DNA from: Promethearchaeia archaeon
GTDB taxonomy: Archaea; Asgardarchaeota; Lokiarchaeia; Sigyniarchaeales; SOKP01
NCBI GenBank assembly: GCA_029856045.1
Contig: JAHQWG010000015.1
Location: forward strand, 1 to 48,870
Length of the DNA: 48,870 bases
Direction: 5' to 3'
Shown here: positions 33,357 to 42,827 of the stretch, piece after piece
Position numbering within the stretch: the first letter of the stretch is position 1
Layout: each line of letters begins with the position of its first letter
Program-made: the position numbers and the translations under genes
Notes under the pieces: model-generated
Told to the model about the DNA's origin: nothing
Database searches by the model: none
The model's input: the letters and a program-made list of their open reading frames with translations, nothing else

Positions 33357-34319
33357 ATGATGATTCAGACTAATCAAGAGATACAAGAGATTCAAAAGTT
33401 AATATTAAATCTTAAAAAAGAGAAAGATGTTACAATTCTTGCTCATTATTATCAAACCTTGGAAATTCAAGAGATTGCAGATTTTGTAGGAGATTCCTTG
33501 GAACTTTCAAAAATTGCCAGAGATCATACTAATACGAAAAATATTATTTTTGCTGGAGTTCTTTTTATGGCAGAAACGGCTTCCATTTTAAATCCTGTAA
33601 AAAGAGTGCTAATGCCAGATAAACAAGCCGGCTGTCCTTTAGCTTCATTTCTTAATGGAGACACCTTGAAGATTTATAAAGATAAATATCCTGGGGTTCC
33701 AGTGGTTGTGTATGTTAATTCCACAGCCGAAACAAAAGCAGAGGCTGATGTAGTATGTACATCTTCAAATGCAATTAAAGTTATTCAAGGAATACAAAAA
33801 GAGTATAACTCTAAAAAAGTTTTATTTGGACCAGATAAAAATCTTGCTGATCATGTGAGATTAAATACCAACATAGAGATTATCAATTTGCCAGACGTAG
33901 GTTTTTGCTATGTACATAATGATATAAATAAATCGGATGCAATAAGAGCTAAAAATGACTATCCAAATGCAGCCGTTGCTGTACATCCAGAATGTAAAAG
34001 GGAGGTGCGTAAATTAGCTGATTTTATAGGTTCTACAAAAGGTATGTATGATTATGTCAAAGAAAACCCTTCAATTGTAAATGAATTTATAATCGGAACT
34101 GAAATTGGATTCGTTCAAAGGCTTCAAAAAGATTTTCCAAATAATAAAATTTACCCAATGACCGAGAATTTTATTTGCAAAGATATGAAACGCACGAATC
34201 TAAAAAAAATTCTTAATTTATTAAATAATTTAGATAATGATAATAATATAGTCAATGTACCAAATTCTATCTCCGTAAAAGCAAGAATTAGTCTTGAAAA
34301 AATGTTAAAATATTCCTAA
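33357..34319 (+). CDS. nadA: Quinolinate synthase
   Basis: NadA condenses iminoaspartate with dihydroxyacetone phosphate to quinolinate in NAD synthesis, using a [4Fe-4S] cluster. The three cluster cysteines are present: C93 (QAGCPLA), C184 (DVGFCYVH) and C274 (NFICKDM). Other family motifs include ILAHYYQ (28-33), FVGDSLELS and MAETASILNP. At 320 residues it is complete and of normal archaeal length. No nadB/aspartate dehydrogenase or nadC lies nearby, so the pathway is split across the genome. The ATG at 33357 starts a Met-Met pair. Confidence 0.92.
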   Translation: MMIQTNQEIQEIQKLILNLKKEKDVTILAHYYQTLEIQEIADFVGDSLELSKIARDHTNTKNIIFAGVLFMAETASILNPVKRVLMPDKQAGCPLASFLNGDTLKIYKDKYPGVPVVVYVNSTAETKAEADVVCTSSNAIKVIQGIQKEYNSKKVLFGPDKNLADHVRLNTNIEIINLPDVGFCYVHNDINKSDAIRAKNDYPNAAVAVHPECKREVRKLADFIGSTKGMYDYVKENPSIVNEFIIGTEIGFVQRLQKDFPNNKIYPMTENFICKDMKRTNLKKILNLLNNLDNDNNIVNVPNSISVKARISLEKMLKYS

Positions 34320-34486
34320 ATTTCTACTTGATTAATCTGGAAAATTTAAATTAGTAAATTATTAAATAAAATATAGCAAAAATATTTTAAACAAAATTAA
34401 GATATTAGAATTATAAAAACAATGGAAAAAAAATTAAATTTACAATTTTTATAACCACATAAATCTAAAAATCACTTAAAACTTAA

Positions 34487-34879
34487 TTGAGGTTGAAGAA
34501 GATTCCGATAGGTATAATTATCATTAGATGGGATAACGAGATCGGTCCAATCAGCGAAGCTTTTTATCCAGAGAGCCTAAAAATTACCAATAATTTATTA
34601 ACTCAAGTTTATAGCTCCCATAGATATCAATCATTAAATCCTGGGTTTGCTTCCATATCACTAAAGAACAATAAAGTTGTGTCCTTTTTCTCTGGCGTTG
34701 GCGATAATTTTGTAGAGATTGAGAATTATGTTATAGCATTAGTATTACGTAGAGATGAGCAAACCAATAAATATAGAGAAATTCTTAAAAAAATTGCTGC
34801 TGAAATTTTAGGGAAAATACGGGAGGGGGATTACAAAAAAGCGCTCCCAAATTTATATAAGGATCTTGCCAAAATCTAA
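34487..34879 (+). CDS. Longin/roadblock-like small protein
   Basis: A 130-residue protein with the order beta-beta-alpha-beta-beta-alpha (IGIIIIRWDNEIGPI, then helix NLLTQVYSS, strands FASISLKNNKVVSFFSGVG and ENYVIALVLRR, then C-terminal helices), as in longin or roadblock folds that are common in Asgard archaea near small GTPase functions. No GTPase gene is nearby. The start is TTG at 34487 or TTG at 34493. The assignment is by fold pattern only; it might also be an unrelated small alpha/beta protein. Confidence 0.45.
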   Translation: MRLKKIPIGIIIIRWDNEIGPISEAFYPESLKITNNLLTQVYSSHRYQSLNPGFASISLKNNKVVSFFSGVGDNFVEIENYVIALVLRRDEQTNKYREILKKIAAEILGKIREGDYKKALPNLYKDLAKI

Positions 34880-34897
34880 AATTGGAGGAAAAAAAAT

Positions 34898-35905
34898 TTA
34901 TTCTTCCAAAAAATCCATTTTTAATACTACTTCTCCAAGATCGTTGTATTCAAAAATATTTGCGGCAATTAATTTTTCTACGTAATTTTGAACAGTTACA
35001 GTAGGTATTCCCAATGCATTCTTCAAATCTGACAAAGAAATGTGTTTTATTTCTCTGACAATTATAAATGCCTTAAAAAGAGATTCTTCTTCAAAAAGAG
35101 GTTGTAGTCGATTAAAAAATTCAATAACTTCAATATTATTATTTTTAAAATCAGTTAATTCCGTTATTTGGTCTGTCAGTCGTTTTAATTTTTCCTTCAT
35201 CTCTTTATTTTCTTGATCGCGTTTATCATATTTAGTGATCAAATCATCATATTTTTTGACCATATCCTCGTATAATTTTAGAGCAGTTTCTTTTGCTGAT
35301 ATAGACTCTTTTGTGGAAAGTTTATCTTCCAAAATCTGCGATTCTAACGATTTAACCTTATCTTCCAACTCCATCTTCTCTGTTAAAGCTTTTTCCCGTA
35401 TAGTTTTAATCTGCTCGTCATATCCTTCTTTAATATTTTTCTCTACAGTTTCTAATTCCTGGACTCGAATTTTTAAATTATTTATTTCTTCTTCTTTAAA
35501 TCTAAATTTTGTGTCGATCTCTGCAATTGTAGTTTTTAGATCTCCAACAGTTTCAGATTTAACTTCCATCATCTCTTGTAAAGGTTTGAATTGTTCTTTA
35601 AGTAATTCCATTTCTTTTTGTACTTCTGCAACTGTTGCGTTAGCAAGTTCAAGTTGAATGGACTTCTCAGATATTTCAGCTCTTTGTTCACCAATCAATA
35701 CTTTCAGTTCAATTACATCTGCTGGGACATCATACATTGAATCAATTTTCTGTTTTTGCTGCTCAATAACTGCATTTTGATCTGAAATTACATTTTTTTG
35801 TTTTTCAACTATTTCAGTCAGCCGGTCAATTTTTGCTTGAACCTGAGCGCTTTCTTTTTCTTGACCCTCTATTGAGTCAATTAAATTTTTAATATCTTTA
35901 GACAT
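34898..35905 (-). CDS. Long coiled-coil protein with C-terminal winged helix
   Basis: A 335-residue protein. Residues 1-260 are charged with heptad spacing and are predicted to form a long coiled coil (rich in E, K, Q, and repeats such as LVIE..QK). The end (about 270-335) has SLSDLKNALGIPTVTVQNYVEKLIAANIF, which fits a winged-helix DNA-binding or protein-binding domain. The combination resembles a chromatin or cytoskeletal adaptor, but the family is not recognised. Convergent with the longin-like gene, with 18 bases between the stops. Confidence 0.6.
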   Translation of the reverse strand: MSKDIKNLIDSIEGQEKESAQVQAKIDRLTEIVEKQKNVISDQNAVIEQQKQKIDSMYDVPADVIELKVLIGEQRAEISEKSIQLELANATVAEVQKEMELLKEQFKPLQEMMEVKSETVGDLKTTIAEIDTKFRFKEEEINNLKIRVQELETVEKNIKEGYDEQIKTIREKALTEKMELEDKVKSLESQILEDKLSTKESISAKETALKLYEDMVKKYDDLITKYDKRDQENKEMKEKLKRLTDQITELTDFKNNNIEVIEFFNRLQPLFEEESLFKAFIIVREIKHISLSDLKNALGIPTVTVQNYVEKLIAANIFEYNDLGEVVLKMDFLEE

Positions 35906-36017
35906 TTTTAAAATTCATTCCGACTTGAGTTATTAATTATTAAAGCTAGTGAGAATTAAATCTTATAATTATTTTTGATTATTTAAGAATTAAATAATTT
36001 TTATTATTTTTAATAAT

Positions 36018-36587
36018 ATGCTGACCAAAGGTTTTTACTTTTATTCTTCAGAGTTAGAAAAAAACATTATTATCTTATATCGTTTAAAAAATTCTAAAGT
36101 TTTTCTTGAAAGTGTGAATTTGATAGATAGTAGAAATCTTTCTAATTTTATTTCAGAGAATGATTTAATTGTTGAAAAATTTCAAAGTGTTAATAATACC
36201 TCGTTAATAAATATGGTTAAAATTATTAATTCATGTCTAAAAGGTGAAAGAGTTAATCTGTATGATAGTATTCGGAAATTAGGAATAGTAATTGATTATA
36301 AAAGAACTTTTAAAACAATGTTTGCTTCAAGTGTAATAAGAGAATTATTAAAGGTGAAATATGGCGAAACTATTTCCTATTCAGAATTGGCTTCTAAATT
36401 AAACTCAAATGCATATAGAGCTGTCGGGAATATAATGCGTAAAAATCCATATCCATTAATAATTCCCTGCCACCGTGTGATTAACAAAAATGGAAATATT
36501 GGCGGATTTATGGGATCAAATAATGATGAATCACCATTAAATCTTAAAAGAAAATTAATTAAACTTGAAAAAAATAGTAGAATCTGA
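36018..36587 (+). CDS. ogt: Methylated-DNA--[protein]-cysteine S-methyltransferase
   Basis: The DNA-binding and active-site module at the C-terminus is clear: YSELASKLNSNAYRAVGNIM (with R134 as the arginine finger), then LIIPCHRVI with the acceptor C151 and GNIGGF. It transfers O6-alkyl groups from guanine onto its cysteine, once per molecule. The N-terminal part (1-100) is unusual, with no clear similarity to the standard ribonuclease-like domain, but it has the expected size. It stands alone, convergent with the small helical gene at 36607. Confidence 0.88.
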   Translation: MLTKGFYFYSSELEKNIIILYRLKNSKVFLESVNLIDSRNLSNFISENDLIVEKFQSVNNTSLINMVKIINSCLKGERVNLYDSIRKLGIVIDYKRTFKTMFASSVIRELLKVKYGETISYSELASKLNSNAYRAVGNIMRKNPYPLIIPCHRVINKNGNIGGFMGSNNDESPLNLKRKLIKLEKNSRI

Positions 36588-36606
36588 AAAAATAATTATA
36601 AATCTA

Positions 36607-36936
36607 TTAAGTACTTTTTAAATTGGGAAATCTCTCAAAAACTAAATCTAAACCTTTTTTACATAAAGCAACAACGTCTTTATTTTTATTTTCTACATGC
36701 TTCTGGAAAAAAGGTATCAACTGTTTAGCAAAATTCCTATAATTAGTTATATTATCTCTTTTTATATGTTGTGCCATATTATTAAATTGGATATCCAATT
36801 CCGTCAAAAGCCATAAAAGAGATTCATTTTGAGATTTTCTTAGTTCCAACGTCAATTTACTTGGGTCTGCGACTTTTTGTAAATCAAGATATTCTGATGT
36901 GTATTTTCCTTTTTTATTATTTTCCCATGTACTCAT
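36607..36936 (-). CDS. Small helical protein, unknown
   Basis: A 109-residue protein that appears all-helical and hydrophilic, with many amphipathic stretches (LLWLLTELDIQFNNMAQHIK, FAKQLIPFFQKHVENK). I do not recognise it. No signal, zinc site or membrane segment. Upstream of its start lies a 273-base A/T-rich gap towards the histone gene on the same strand that contains no other recognisable feature. Confidence 0.5.
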   Translation of the reverse strand: MSTWENNKKGKYTSEYLDLQKVADPSKLTLELRKSQNESLLWLLTELDIQFNNMAQHIKRDNITNYRNFAKQLIPFFQKHVENKNKDVVALCKKGLDLVFERFPNLKST

Positions 36937-37209
36937 CCTATTATACCAGATTTTAATAATTTTAAGTCATTATTTATTATTTGAACTTACTAACAAACTT
37001 CAATTAATTTAAAGTAAAATGCCTATTAAATTTTTATAAATTTTTGAAAAGCACGTGCTATACGTTAAAATTATAAAAATTCATCAGATATTTAAAAATA
37101 AATATCATCTTAATATAACAAATAATAGTTTCTTAATATTTAGAAAAAAAAGAAAATGTTAAAAAAAAACATTCAATTTAAATTTTGAAATAAAATTATT
37201 AAGGAAGAT

Positions 37210-37446
37210 CTATACCTTCAATGCTTTTATATCTTCTTTCATAATTGTTTTTCTTTTTAGTTCTCCCTTTGACTTCCCTTTCGATTTCTTTGGTAGTATA
37301 TCAATAATTTGTTGAATATTGGCTTCGACTTGTTTATCAAGCCATTTAATAACTTCATCTTTGACGTCTCCAGCCCTTCTTATCCCTAATTTACTAAAGT
37401 ACTCATCTACGCGGCTTTTCATTAAAAATTTACTTTTATAACTCAT
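37210..37446 (-). CDS. Archaeal histone-fold protein with extended loop
   Basis: A 78-residue protein with the histone-fold order: helix 1 (about 10-20), long helix 2 (26-52, VKDEVIKWLDKQVEANIQQI) and helix 3 (69-76). The end RKTIMKEDIKAL is the familiar archaeal histone 'RKT..AEDI' segment. Typical archaeal histones are 65-70 residues; here helix 2 and helix 3 are separated by a Lys-rich loop (KKSKGKSKGELK) of about a dozen residues, and the N-terminus is longer. This suggests a divergent histone or a histone-fold DNA-binding protein that compacts chromatin. The stop is TAG. Start: the ATG follows GAGGG. Confidence 0.7.
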   Translation of the reverse strand: MSYKSKFLMKSRVDEYFSKLGIRRAGDVKDEVIKWLDKQVEANIQQIIDILPKKSKGKSKGELKRKTIMKEDIKALKV

Positions 37447-37845
37447 TTTTTTTCCCTCTTTTTTCTAGGTTAAAAATAAATAAATGAAGAATATCATTTT
37501 TCTATTGATATAATTATTTTCTTTCTTACTTTTTAAATGTTTTATTTTTACCTTATCTAGATATTGATATTTTTGATTTTTTTTAATAAAAATTTAAATG
37601 TTTTTAATGGGATTAGAGAAAAATTTAAGAGAATTTAGTTCTTTTAATTGTCAATATTTTTATCTAATCAGTTTTTTAAGGGATTTGTAGGTAAATTAGC
37701 ATTCGAATGATTTTAACGAGTATTTTGCACAATTTATGACATTGAGATCATTATAATTTAAGAAAATAGTAATTTTAGAAATAATATTTTAAATTAATAT
37801 GTTTATAAATTATTTATAATGAAGAACAAACAAATGGTATAAATC
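37447..37845. other. Intergenic region with glgP promoter
   Basis: A 399-base region, very A/T rich, with no coding frame I can support. The right end (37802-37810) has a TTTATAAAT TATA box 35-44 bases before the phosphorylase ATG, so the mRNA leader is short. The left part serves as the upstream region of the histone gene on the minus strand. No stable RNA fold or C/D box was recognised. Confidence 0.5.
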
Positions 37846-39558
37846 ATGGATTTAAAAGAGTTAAAGAAAAAGATAAGTGTAGCCTATTTTTCCATGGAAA
37901 TTGGTATTGACTCAAATATTCCCACCTATAGCGGTGGTTTAGGCGTTCTCGCTGGTGACACCATTCGGTCTGCAGCAGATTTAGAGATTCCTATGGTTGC
38001 TGTATGTCTATGCTATAGTAGCGGTTATTTCTATCAAGCATTCGATAACGATGGAAACCAACTAGAGCACGATATTAAATGGAACTTTTATTACGAATTC
38101 GAAAAGATAATGAATCCCATCAAGATCCAAATTCAAGGAAAAGAAATTGTAATTTCTGCTTGGAAATATAATGTAGTAGGACAAAGTGGTCATATTATTC
38201 CCATTTTGCTTCTTGAGACTGATGTAGAAGAGAATGAACCGTGGCAGAGAGATCTTACACATGTTTTATATGATTCGACCAGTAGATTTCATAGAATTGT
38301 TCAGGAGATGATTTTAGGGATTGGAGGTATTCGATTACTTAAGTCGCTTAATTATGATAACCTTCAAGTATATCATATGAACGAGGGGCATGCCGCTTTC
38401 ATCACTTTAGAATTATTGAAAGAATTTAATGGCAATTTAGATAAAGTGAAAGAAAAATGCGTTTTTACAACACATACACCTGTTCCTGCGGGGCATGATA
38501 AATTTAACTATAATTTAGTAAATGATGTATTTAGAGATGATTTACCAAGGAATATAAAAGAATTAGGAGGGAAAAATGAATTAAATATGACAATTCTTGC
38601 AGCAAATTGTTCTAGATATATTAATGGAGTTTCTAAAAAGCATGGTCAAGTGGCACAAAAGATGATGCCGCAATATAAAATTGATTATATTACAAATGGC
38701 ATTCATTTACCTCATTGGGTTTCAGGCTCATTTGAGGAAATTTTCACAGAAAAGTGGCCTCGATGGAAGATGAGGCCAGATTTTCTGCAGAATGCAATAG
38801 AACTTGAAGATTTAGACTTATTTGATGCACACAATGAAAACAAATTTAAATTGATATCTTATCAAAAAGCCCATTCTTGGAATTTATTGGATGAAGAATT
38901 AATAACAATTGGATTTGCTCGTCGTTTTGCGACTTACAAGAGAGCCACTTTACCATTTCATGATATCGATCGATTAGGAAAAATCTGTAAGGGTAAAGTT
39001 CAATTTATTTTTGCTGGGAAAGCTCATCCAAAGGATCAAATGGGTAAGGATTTTATTAAAAAGATATATGACAACAGTATTTATTTGTTTGATAATTATG
39101 GAGTAAAAGTTGTCTTAATGGAAAATTATAATATGGATTTATCTCATTTAATAACGGCGGGAGTTGATGTTTGGCTGAATTGCCCTGAGAGATATAGAGA
39201 AGCTTCAGGTACTAGTGGAATGAAAGCAGCCTTAAATGGTGCGTTGAACTTTAGTGTTTTAGATGGGTGGTGGCTTGAAGGATACAAAAAGAATCGGTTG
39301 GCTGGATGGGCAATCGGTCCAGATGATTCGGATCCCGACGCGATAAAAAATGATTGGAATAAAGATGCTGAATCACTTTACACGGTATTAGAAAATGAGA
39401 TTATTCCCACTTACATGGACCAAGATGAGTGGCTTTGGCGGATGAAAAATAGCATTGCACTTGCTGCGTATTTCAATACTCACAGAATGATAAACGATTA
39501 CGCAGAAAAATCCTGGAATTTAGTTAAACAAGATCCTTGGAAATTTATCCCAAAATAA
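37846..39558 (+). CDS. glgP: Alpha-glucan (glycogen/starch) phosphorylase, short GT35 form
   Basis: Phosphorylase releases glucose 1-phosphate from the nonreducing ends of alpha-1,4-glucans. At 570 residues it is the short form, lacking the N-terminal extension of about 100-250 residues found in longer archaeal and bacterial versions. Key motifs: VAYFSMEIGIDSNIPTYSGGLGVLAGD near the N-terminus, the phosphate/substrate site GFARRFATYKRA, and the PLP lysine K460 in SGTSGMKAALNG. The single gene is preceded by a good TATA box. The stop is followed by several T-runs. Confidence 0.92.
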   Translation: MDLKELKKKISVAYFSMEIGIDSNIPTYSGGLGVLAGDTIRSAADLEIPMVAVCLCYSSGYFYQAFDNDGNQLEHDIKWNFYYEFEKIMNPIKIQIQGKEIVISAWKYNVVGQSGHIIPILLLETDVEENEPWQRDLTHVLYDSTSRFHRIVQEMILGIGGIRLLKSLNYDNLQVYHMNEGHAAFITLELLKEFNGNLDKVKEKCVFTTHTPVPAGHDKFNYNLVNDVFRDDLPRNIKELGGKNELNMTILAANCSRYINGVSKKHGQVAQKMMPQYKIDYITNGIHLPHWVSGSFEEIFTEKWPRWKMRPDFLQNAIELEDLDLFDAHNENKFKLISYQKAHSWNLLDEELITIGFARRFATYKRATLPFHDIDRLGKICKGKVQFIFAGKAHPKDQMGKDFIKKIYDNSIYLFDNYGVKVVLMENYNMDLSHLITAGVDVWLNCPERYREASGTSGMKAALNGALNFSVLDGWWLEGYKKNRLAGWAIGPDDSDPDAIKNDWNKDAESLYTVLENEIIPTYMDQDEWLWRMKNSIALAAYFNTHRMINDYAEKSWNLVKQDPWKFIPK

Positions 39559-39562
39559 GTGA

Positions 39563-39597
39563 TTTTTTTTCTATTATATTTTTTAATTATTTTTTTT
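39563..39597 (+). terminator. T-rich terminator between convergent genes
   Basis: T8 at 39563-39570, T6 at 39579-39584 and T8 at 39590-39597 follow the glgP stop. They can serve the plus-strand gene. Confidence 0.5.
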
Positions 39598-39618
39598 ATG
39601 GAAATGATTTAAATCATT

Positions 39619-40101
39619 CTATATCTCATCTAAAATTGATAACGAAGGAATTTGTATATACTTTTCAAATTCATTTTCTTTAAAATAGTTAGAGAAGGTT
39701 TGCTCTAAAATAATTTTTAATGTATTAATTCCCCTTTCAAAACCCTTAAAATCAATTGCTTTCAGTAGAGTGAATTCTTTAGTCACTTCTATTTCGTAGG
39801 TTCCACTTTTTAATTGAATGTTTTCATATTTTTCAATTATTATATCTAATTCCTTTTCTTTTTCTAATTCGGCACATAGTAAAATTAGATATTTATCAGA
39901 ATATTCCTTTTTAAGATAATTATCTCTAATAGCAGTGGCGTCTAAAGGAATTCCAACCCTTTCTTTAAAAAAAATTTGCAGGTCCGTTATTAACTTGCGA
40001 ATTCTCGATTTATTATGTAATAAAATTAGATTTTTATGTAAAGCAAAGGATTGATTTTCATGGTATTTGAGAGATTTTAGTTTTTTCGGAAACTCATACA
40101 T
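39619..40101 (-). CDS. Unknown protein, 160 residues
   Basis: A soluble, charged protein without recognised motifs. The N-terminal third is basic (MYEFPKKLKSLKYHENQ), and the rest alternates helices and strands (YLILLCAELEKEKELDIIIEK, SGTYEIEVTKEFTLL). No membrane or zinc site. Convergent with glgP and divergent from the dihydrouridine synthase gene. Stop is TAG. It could be a small alpha/beta domain, but function is not evident. Confidence 0.5.
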   Translation of the reverse strand: MYEFPKKLKSLKYHENQSFALHKNLILLHNKSRIRKLITDLQIFFKERVGIPLDATAIRDNYLKKEYSDKYLILLCAELEKEKELDIIIEKYENIQLKSGTYEIEVTKEFTLLKAIDFKGFERGINTLKIILEQTFSNYFKENEFEKYIQIPSLSILDEI

Positions 40102-40183
40102 ATTAATTAATCAAGAAGGAAAACTATTAAATCTTTTTTAATATTAAATGAAATATAATTAAAAACTGTTAATATTAATGTAA

Positions 40184-41167
40184 ATGCAATTAGGTAAATT
40201 AAAACTCGAAAATAATTTAATTTTGGCACCTTTATTAAATATTTCAACAGGGCCTTATAGAAGGTTTTGCCGCCATTTTGGAGCCATCGGATTGGTTTCA
40301 GTACCCATGTTATATTCAAAAAGGTTTGGAGGCAAGTCAGACTCCATTGAGCATGAACTCTTTAAAATTGAAAAAGAAAAACCAATTAGTGTCCAATTAA
40401 TAGGTCCTGATACCGAATCAGTTAAAATGAGTGTTGATTTTCTTAACAGTTATGATTTTAATATTTTGGATTTTAATGCAGGGTGCCCTTCCAGAAGAGC
40501 TATTAATTCAAAAGAGGGAGGTTATCTATTAAAGGACATTGATTTATTAAAAGCAATTTTAAATACGATAATAAAATATTCAAATAAACCAGTTTCATTA
40601 AAAATGAGAACGGGATTTTATAAACCTAATGTTTATTTGAAGATAGGGAAGATAGCAGAAGATTTAGGTCTTGAATTTATTACATTACATGGGAGAACTG
40701 TAACAAAACGATTTCAAAGTACAACTGTAGAATTAGAGACAATAAAAAAATTAAAAGAATCGTTATCAATTCCTGTTGTTGGCAATGGAGATATATTTGA
40801 TCCGGAGTCTGCCAAAAAAATGTTAGATTATACAGGAGTTGATGCAATAATGATTGGAAGAGGGTCCATGGGGAATCCACAAATTTTTTCGGCTATTGAA
40901 ACATATTTAAAAACGGGAGAGAAAGAAACTTATAGAGTTCACAAGGATTTATTAAAAAAAATGATTGAAATCTATGAAAATTGTATTGATAGCTTTCTTT
41001 CCGGGATTAATTATCCTTATGATGATTTTAAATTTGTTGAATTAAAAAGAAATTCTTTATGGTTATCCAAATTTATGAAAAATGCAACAGTATTTAGAAA
41101 TAATATTAGTAGAATTAAAACCCTGTATGACTTTAAGAGAGAATTAGACAATTTCCTCAGTAATTAG
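40184..41167 (+). CDS. dus: tRNA-dihydrouridine synthase
   Basis: A 327-residue flavin enzyme that reduces uridine to dihydrouridine in tRNA. Signature elements: LAPLLNISTGPYRRFCR at the start, NAGCPSRRA with the catalytic C101, VSLKMRTG, ITLHGRT, VVGNGDI and MIGRGSMGNP for FMN binding. It is complete and monocistronic. Where bacterial DusA-C have MTD, it has NIS at the start of the barrel, a common archaeal variation. The stop is TAG. Confidence 0.93.
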   Translation: MQLGKLKLENNLILAPLLNISTGPYRRFCRHFGAIGLVSVPMLYSKRFGGKSDSIEHELFKIEKEKPISVQLIGPDTESVKMSVDFLNSYDFNILDFNAGCPSRRAINSKEGGYLLKDIDLLKAILNTIIKYSNKPVSLKMRTGFYKPNVYLKIGKIAEDLGLEFITLHGRTVTKRFQSTTVELETIKKLKESLSIPVVGNGDIFDPESAKKMLDYTGVDAIMIGRGSMGNPQIFSAIETYLKTGEKETYRVHKDLLKKMIEIYENCIDSFLSGINYPYDDFKFVELKRNSLWLSKFMKNATVFRNNISRIKTLYDFKRELDNFLSN

Positions 41168-41188
41168 GGTAAACTCCTTACTAATCAT

Positions 41189-41596
41189 TTAAATTTTCTC
41201 ACAATCAACATGCTCCAATTCATTATGTTGATATATTCTCTTGCCCCCCTGTTTTTTTAAAGCAATGAATGAAAAATGGAATACTAGTGCGGCACTCAAG
41301 AAAATAAGGGGGACAAAAAGATAATAAAGGAACTTAAATAGAAGACAAATTACAAGCAAAATTATTCCTAATAAATAAGTAATAATTACTTCAAATTTAT
41401 TAGGTCTTTCTGGTTCGTCATCACGAACTGATTCTATTATAAACATAAAAATACCCAATAGTGCAAGGGTTCCACATATAATGAAACTATTTGTATCTAA
41501 ACTAAGAAATAATTCAAAAATACTCCACCAGATTATACTAATGATAAACGTTATTCCAGATGATATTCGAACTGCATTTTTATAAGTTAATTCCAT
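41189..41596 (-). CDS. Small membrane protein with four hydrophobic spans
   Basis: A 135-residue protein with about four hydrophobic segments (about 12-31, 36-54, 71-89 and 91-112). The C-terminus is polar (KKQGGKRIYQHNELEHVD). No family is recognised. It is convergent with the dus gene, with 21 bases between stops. Confidence 0.55.
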   Translation of the reverse strand: MELTYKNAVRISSGITFIISIIWWSIFELFLSLDTNSFIICGTLALLGIFMFIIESVRDDEPERPNKFEVIITYLLGIILLVICLLFKFLYYLFVPLIFLSAALVFHFSFIALKKQGGKRIYQHNELEHVDCEKI

Positions 41597-41730
41597 TAAA
41601 TATATTATTTAATAATAATGTTAAAAAATTTTGGGTTTCTTTGGATGTAGATTAATACTTCGCATTTTGTTATCTAAATCACTTAGTCATTTCAATGATA
41701 ATATACTTAAAAGTTTACTTTCATCTCAGT

Positions 41731-42750
41731 TTAGGTATATTTTTCCACCAAATCTTTAGGTGGAAAGACACCGTCCTCAGTAATTACTGCCGAAACTAAT
41801 TCAAATGGTGTAAAATCAAAAGCATAATTAATACAATTAACTCCTTCTGGAACAATTTGAACTTTTCCTAACACATGACTTACTTCTTTAGAATCTCGTT
41901 GTTCAATTTTGACATCTTCAAATGATTCGCTTATTGATAAAGTTGATACGGGAGCTGCTACATAAAATGGGATTTTATTATCTTGAGCAGCTAAAGCGAC
42001 CATATATGTCCCAATTTTATTAAAAACACCATCTGATGTAATTCGATCTGCTCCAACTATGACTTTTTGGATTTTTCCTAATCTCATCATTAAACCTGAG
42101 GAACCATCTGAAATGACGCTTACTGGAATCTTATCATATTGCAATTCAAAAGCAGTTAATCGTGCACCTTGTAATCTCGGTCTGGTTTCATCAGCAACTA
42201 CAGAAATTTTTTTACCTTGTTCAATAGCAACTCTTACAGGAGCTAGTGCAGTACCATATTGAACTGTTGCAAGGGAGCCTGCATTACAGTGTGTTTGAAC
42301 TGTATCTCCGTCATTGAGTAATTCTGCTCCATGTTTTCCGATACTTTTATTAGTATCAATATCTTCTTGCCACATTTTTTTTGCTTCTTCTATAATGATT
42401 TCTGAAAGCTGACTAGGTTTTTTATCAACGCCCTTAATTTTATTTAAAATCCGATCTACTGCCCAAAATAAATTGACAGCTGTTGGTCTTGTCTGTTTTA
42501 TTAATTCTCCTGCTTCTTTTAATGAGCTCAGAAACTCTTCTTTATTTTTATTTTTAAATTCAATAGAAGCTAGGGCCATTCCCATGGCTGCTGCGACACC
42601 TATAGCAGGAGCTCCCCTTATATTCATTATTTTTATGGCTTTTGCAACATCTCTGTAATCTTTAAATTCTAAAAATTCAAGCTTATGCGGTAGAACTGTT
42701 TGGTCGATCATTTTGACTTTATTTTCAACCCATTCAATAGAAGGAATCAT
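41731..42750 (-). CDS. mtnA: S-methyl-5-thioribose-1-phosphate isomerase
   Basis: MtnA converts methylthioribose 1-phosphate to methylthioribulose 1-phosphate in the methionine salvage pathway. The catalytic Cys155 is in QTHCNAGSLA and the Asp235 in VGADRI (numbers from the ATG at 42750). The N-terminal MNIRGAPAIGVAAAMG and RPRLQGARLT segments are typical for this family and distinguish it from the aIF2B-like and ribose-1,5-bisphosphate isomerase branch. 339 residues is normal. I preferred ATG 42750 over a TTG at 42762. No other methionine salvage gene is nearby. Confidence 0.9.
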   Translation of the reverse strand: MIPSIEWVENKVKMIDQTVLPHKLEFLEFKDYRDVAKAIKIMNIRGAPAIGVAAAMGMALASIEFKNKNKEEFLSSLKEAGELIKQTRPTAVNLFWAVDRILNKIKGVDKKPSQLSEIIIEEAKKMWQEDIDTNKSIGKHGAELLNDGDTVQTHCNAGSLATVQYGTALAPVRVAIEQGKKISVVADETRPRLQGARLTAFELQYDKIPVSVISDGSSGLMMRLGKIQKVIVGADRITSDGVFNKIGTYMVALAAQDNKIPFYVAAPVSTLSISESFEDVKIEQRDSKEVSHVLGKVQIVPEGVNCINYAFDFTPFELVSAVITEDGVFPPKDLVEKYT

Positions 42751-42827
42751 AATCTTAACCAATCTAATGTTTTTTTTAAAAATAATAAAGAATATAGAAT
42801 TTAAAGCTCTATCATTAATAATGATTT

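Noticed and set aside
33357-33360. ATGATGA at the nadA start resembles a C box of a C/D RNA
   Set aside because: It is the coding start of nadA, with no D box or antisense guide nearby.
40107-40319. A 70-residue minus-strand frame overlapping the start of the dus gene
   Set aside because: It overlaps the conserved N-terminal part of the dihydrouridine synthase and its amino acid composition looks like an antisense shadow.
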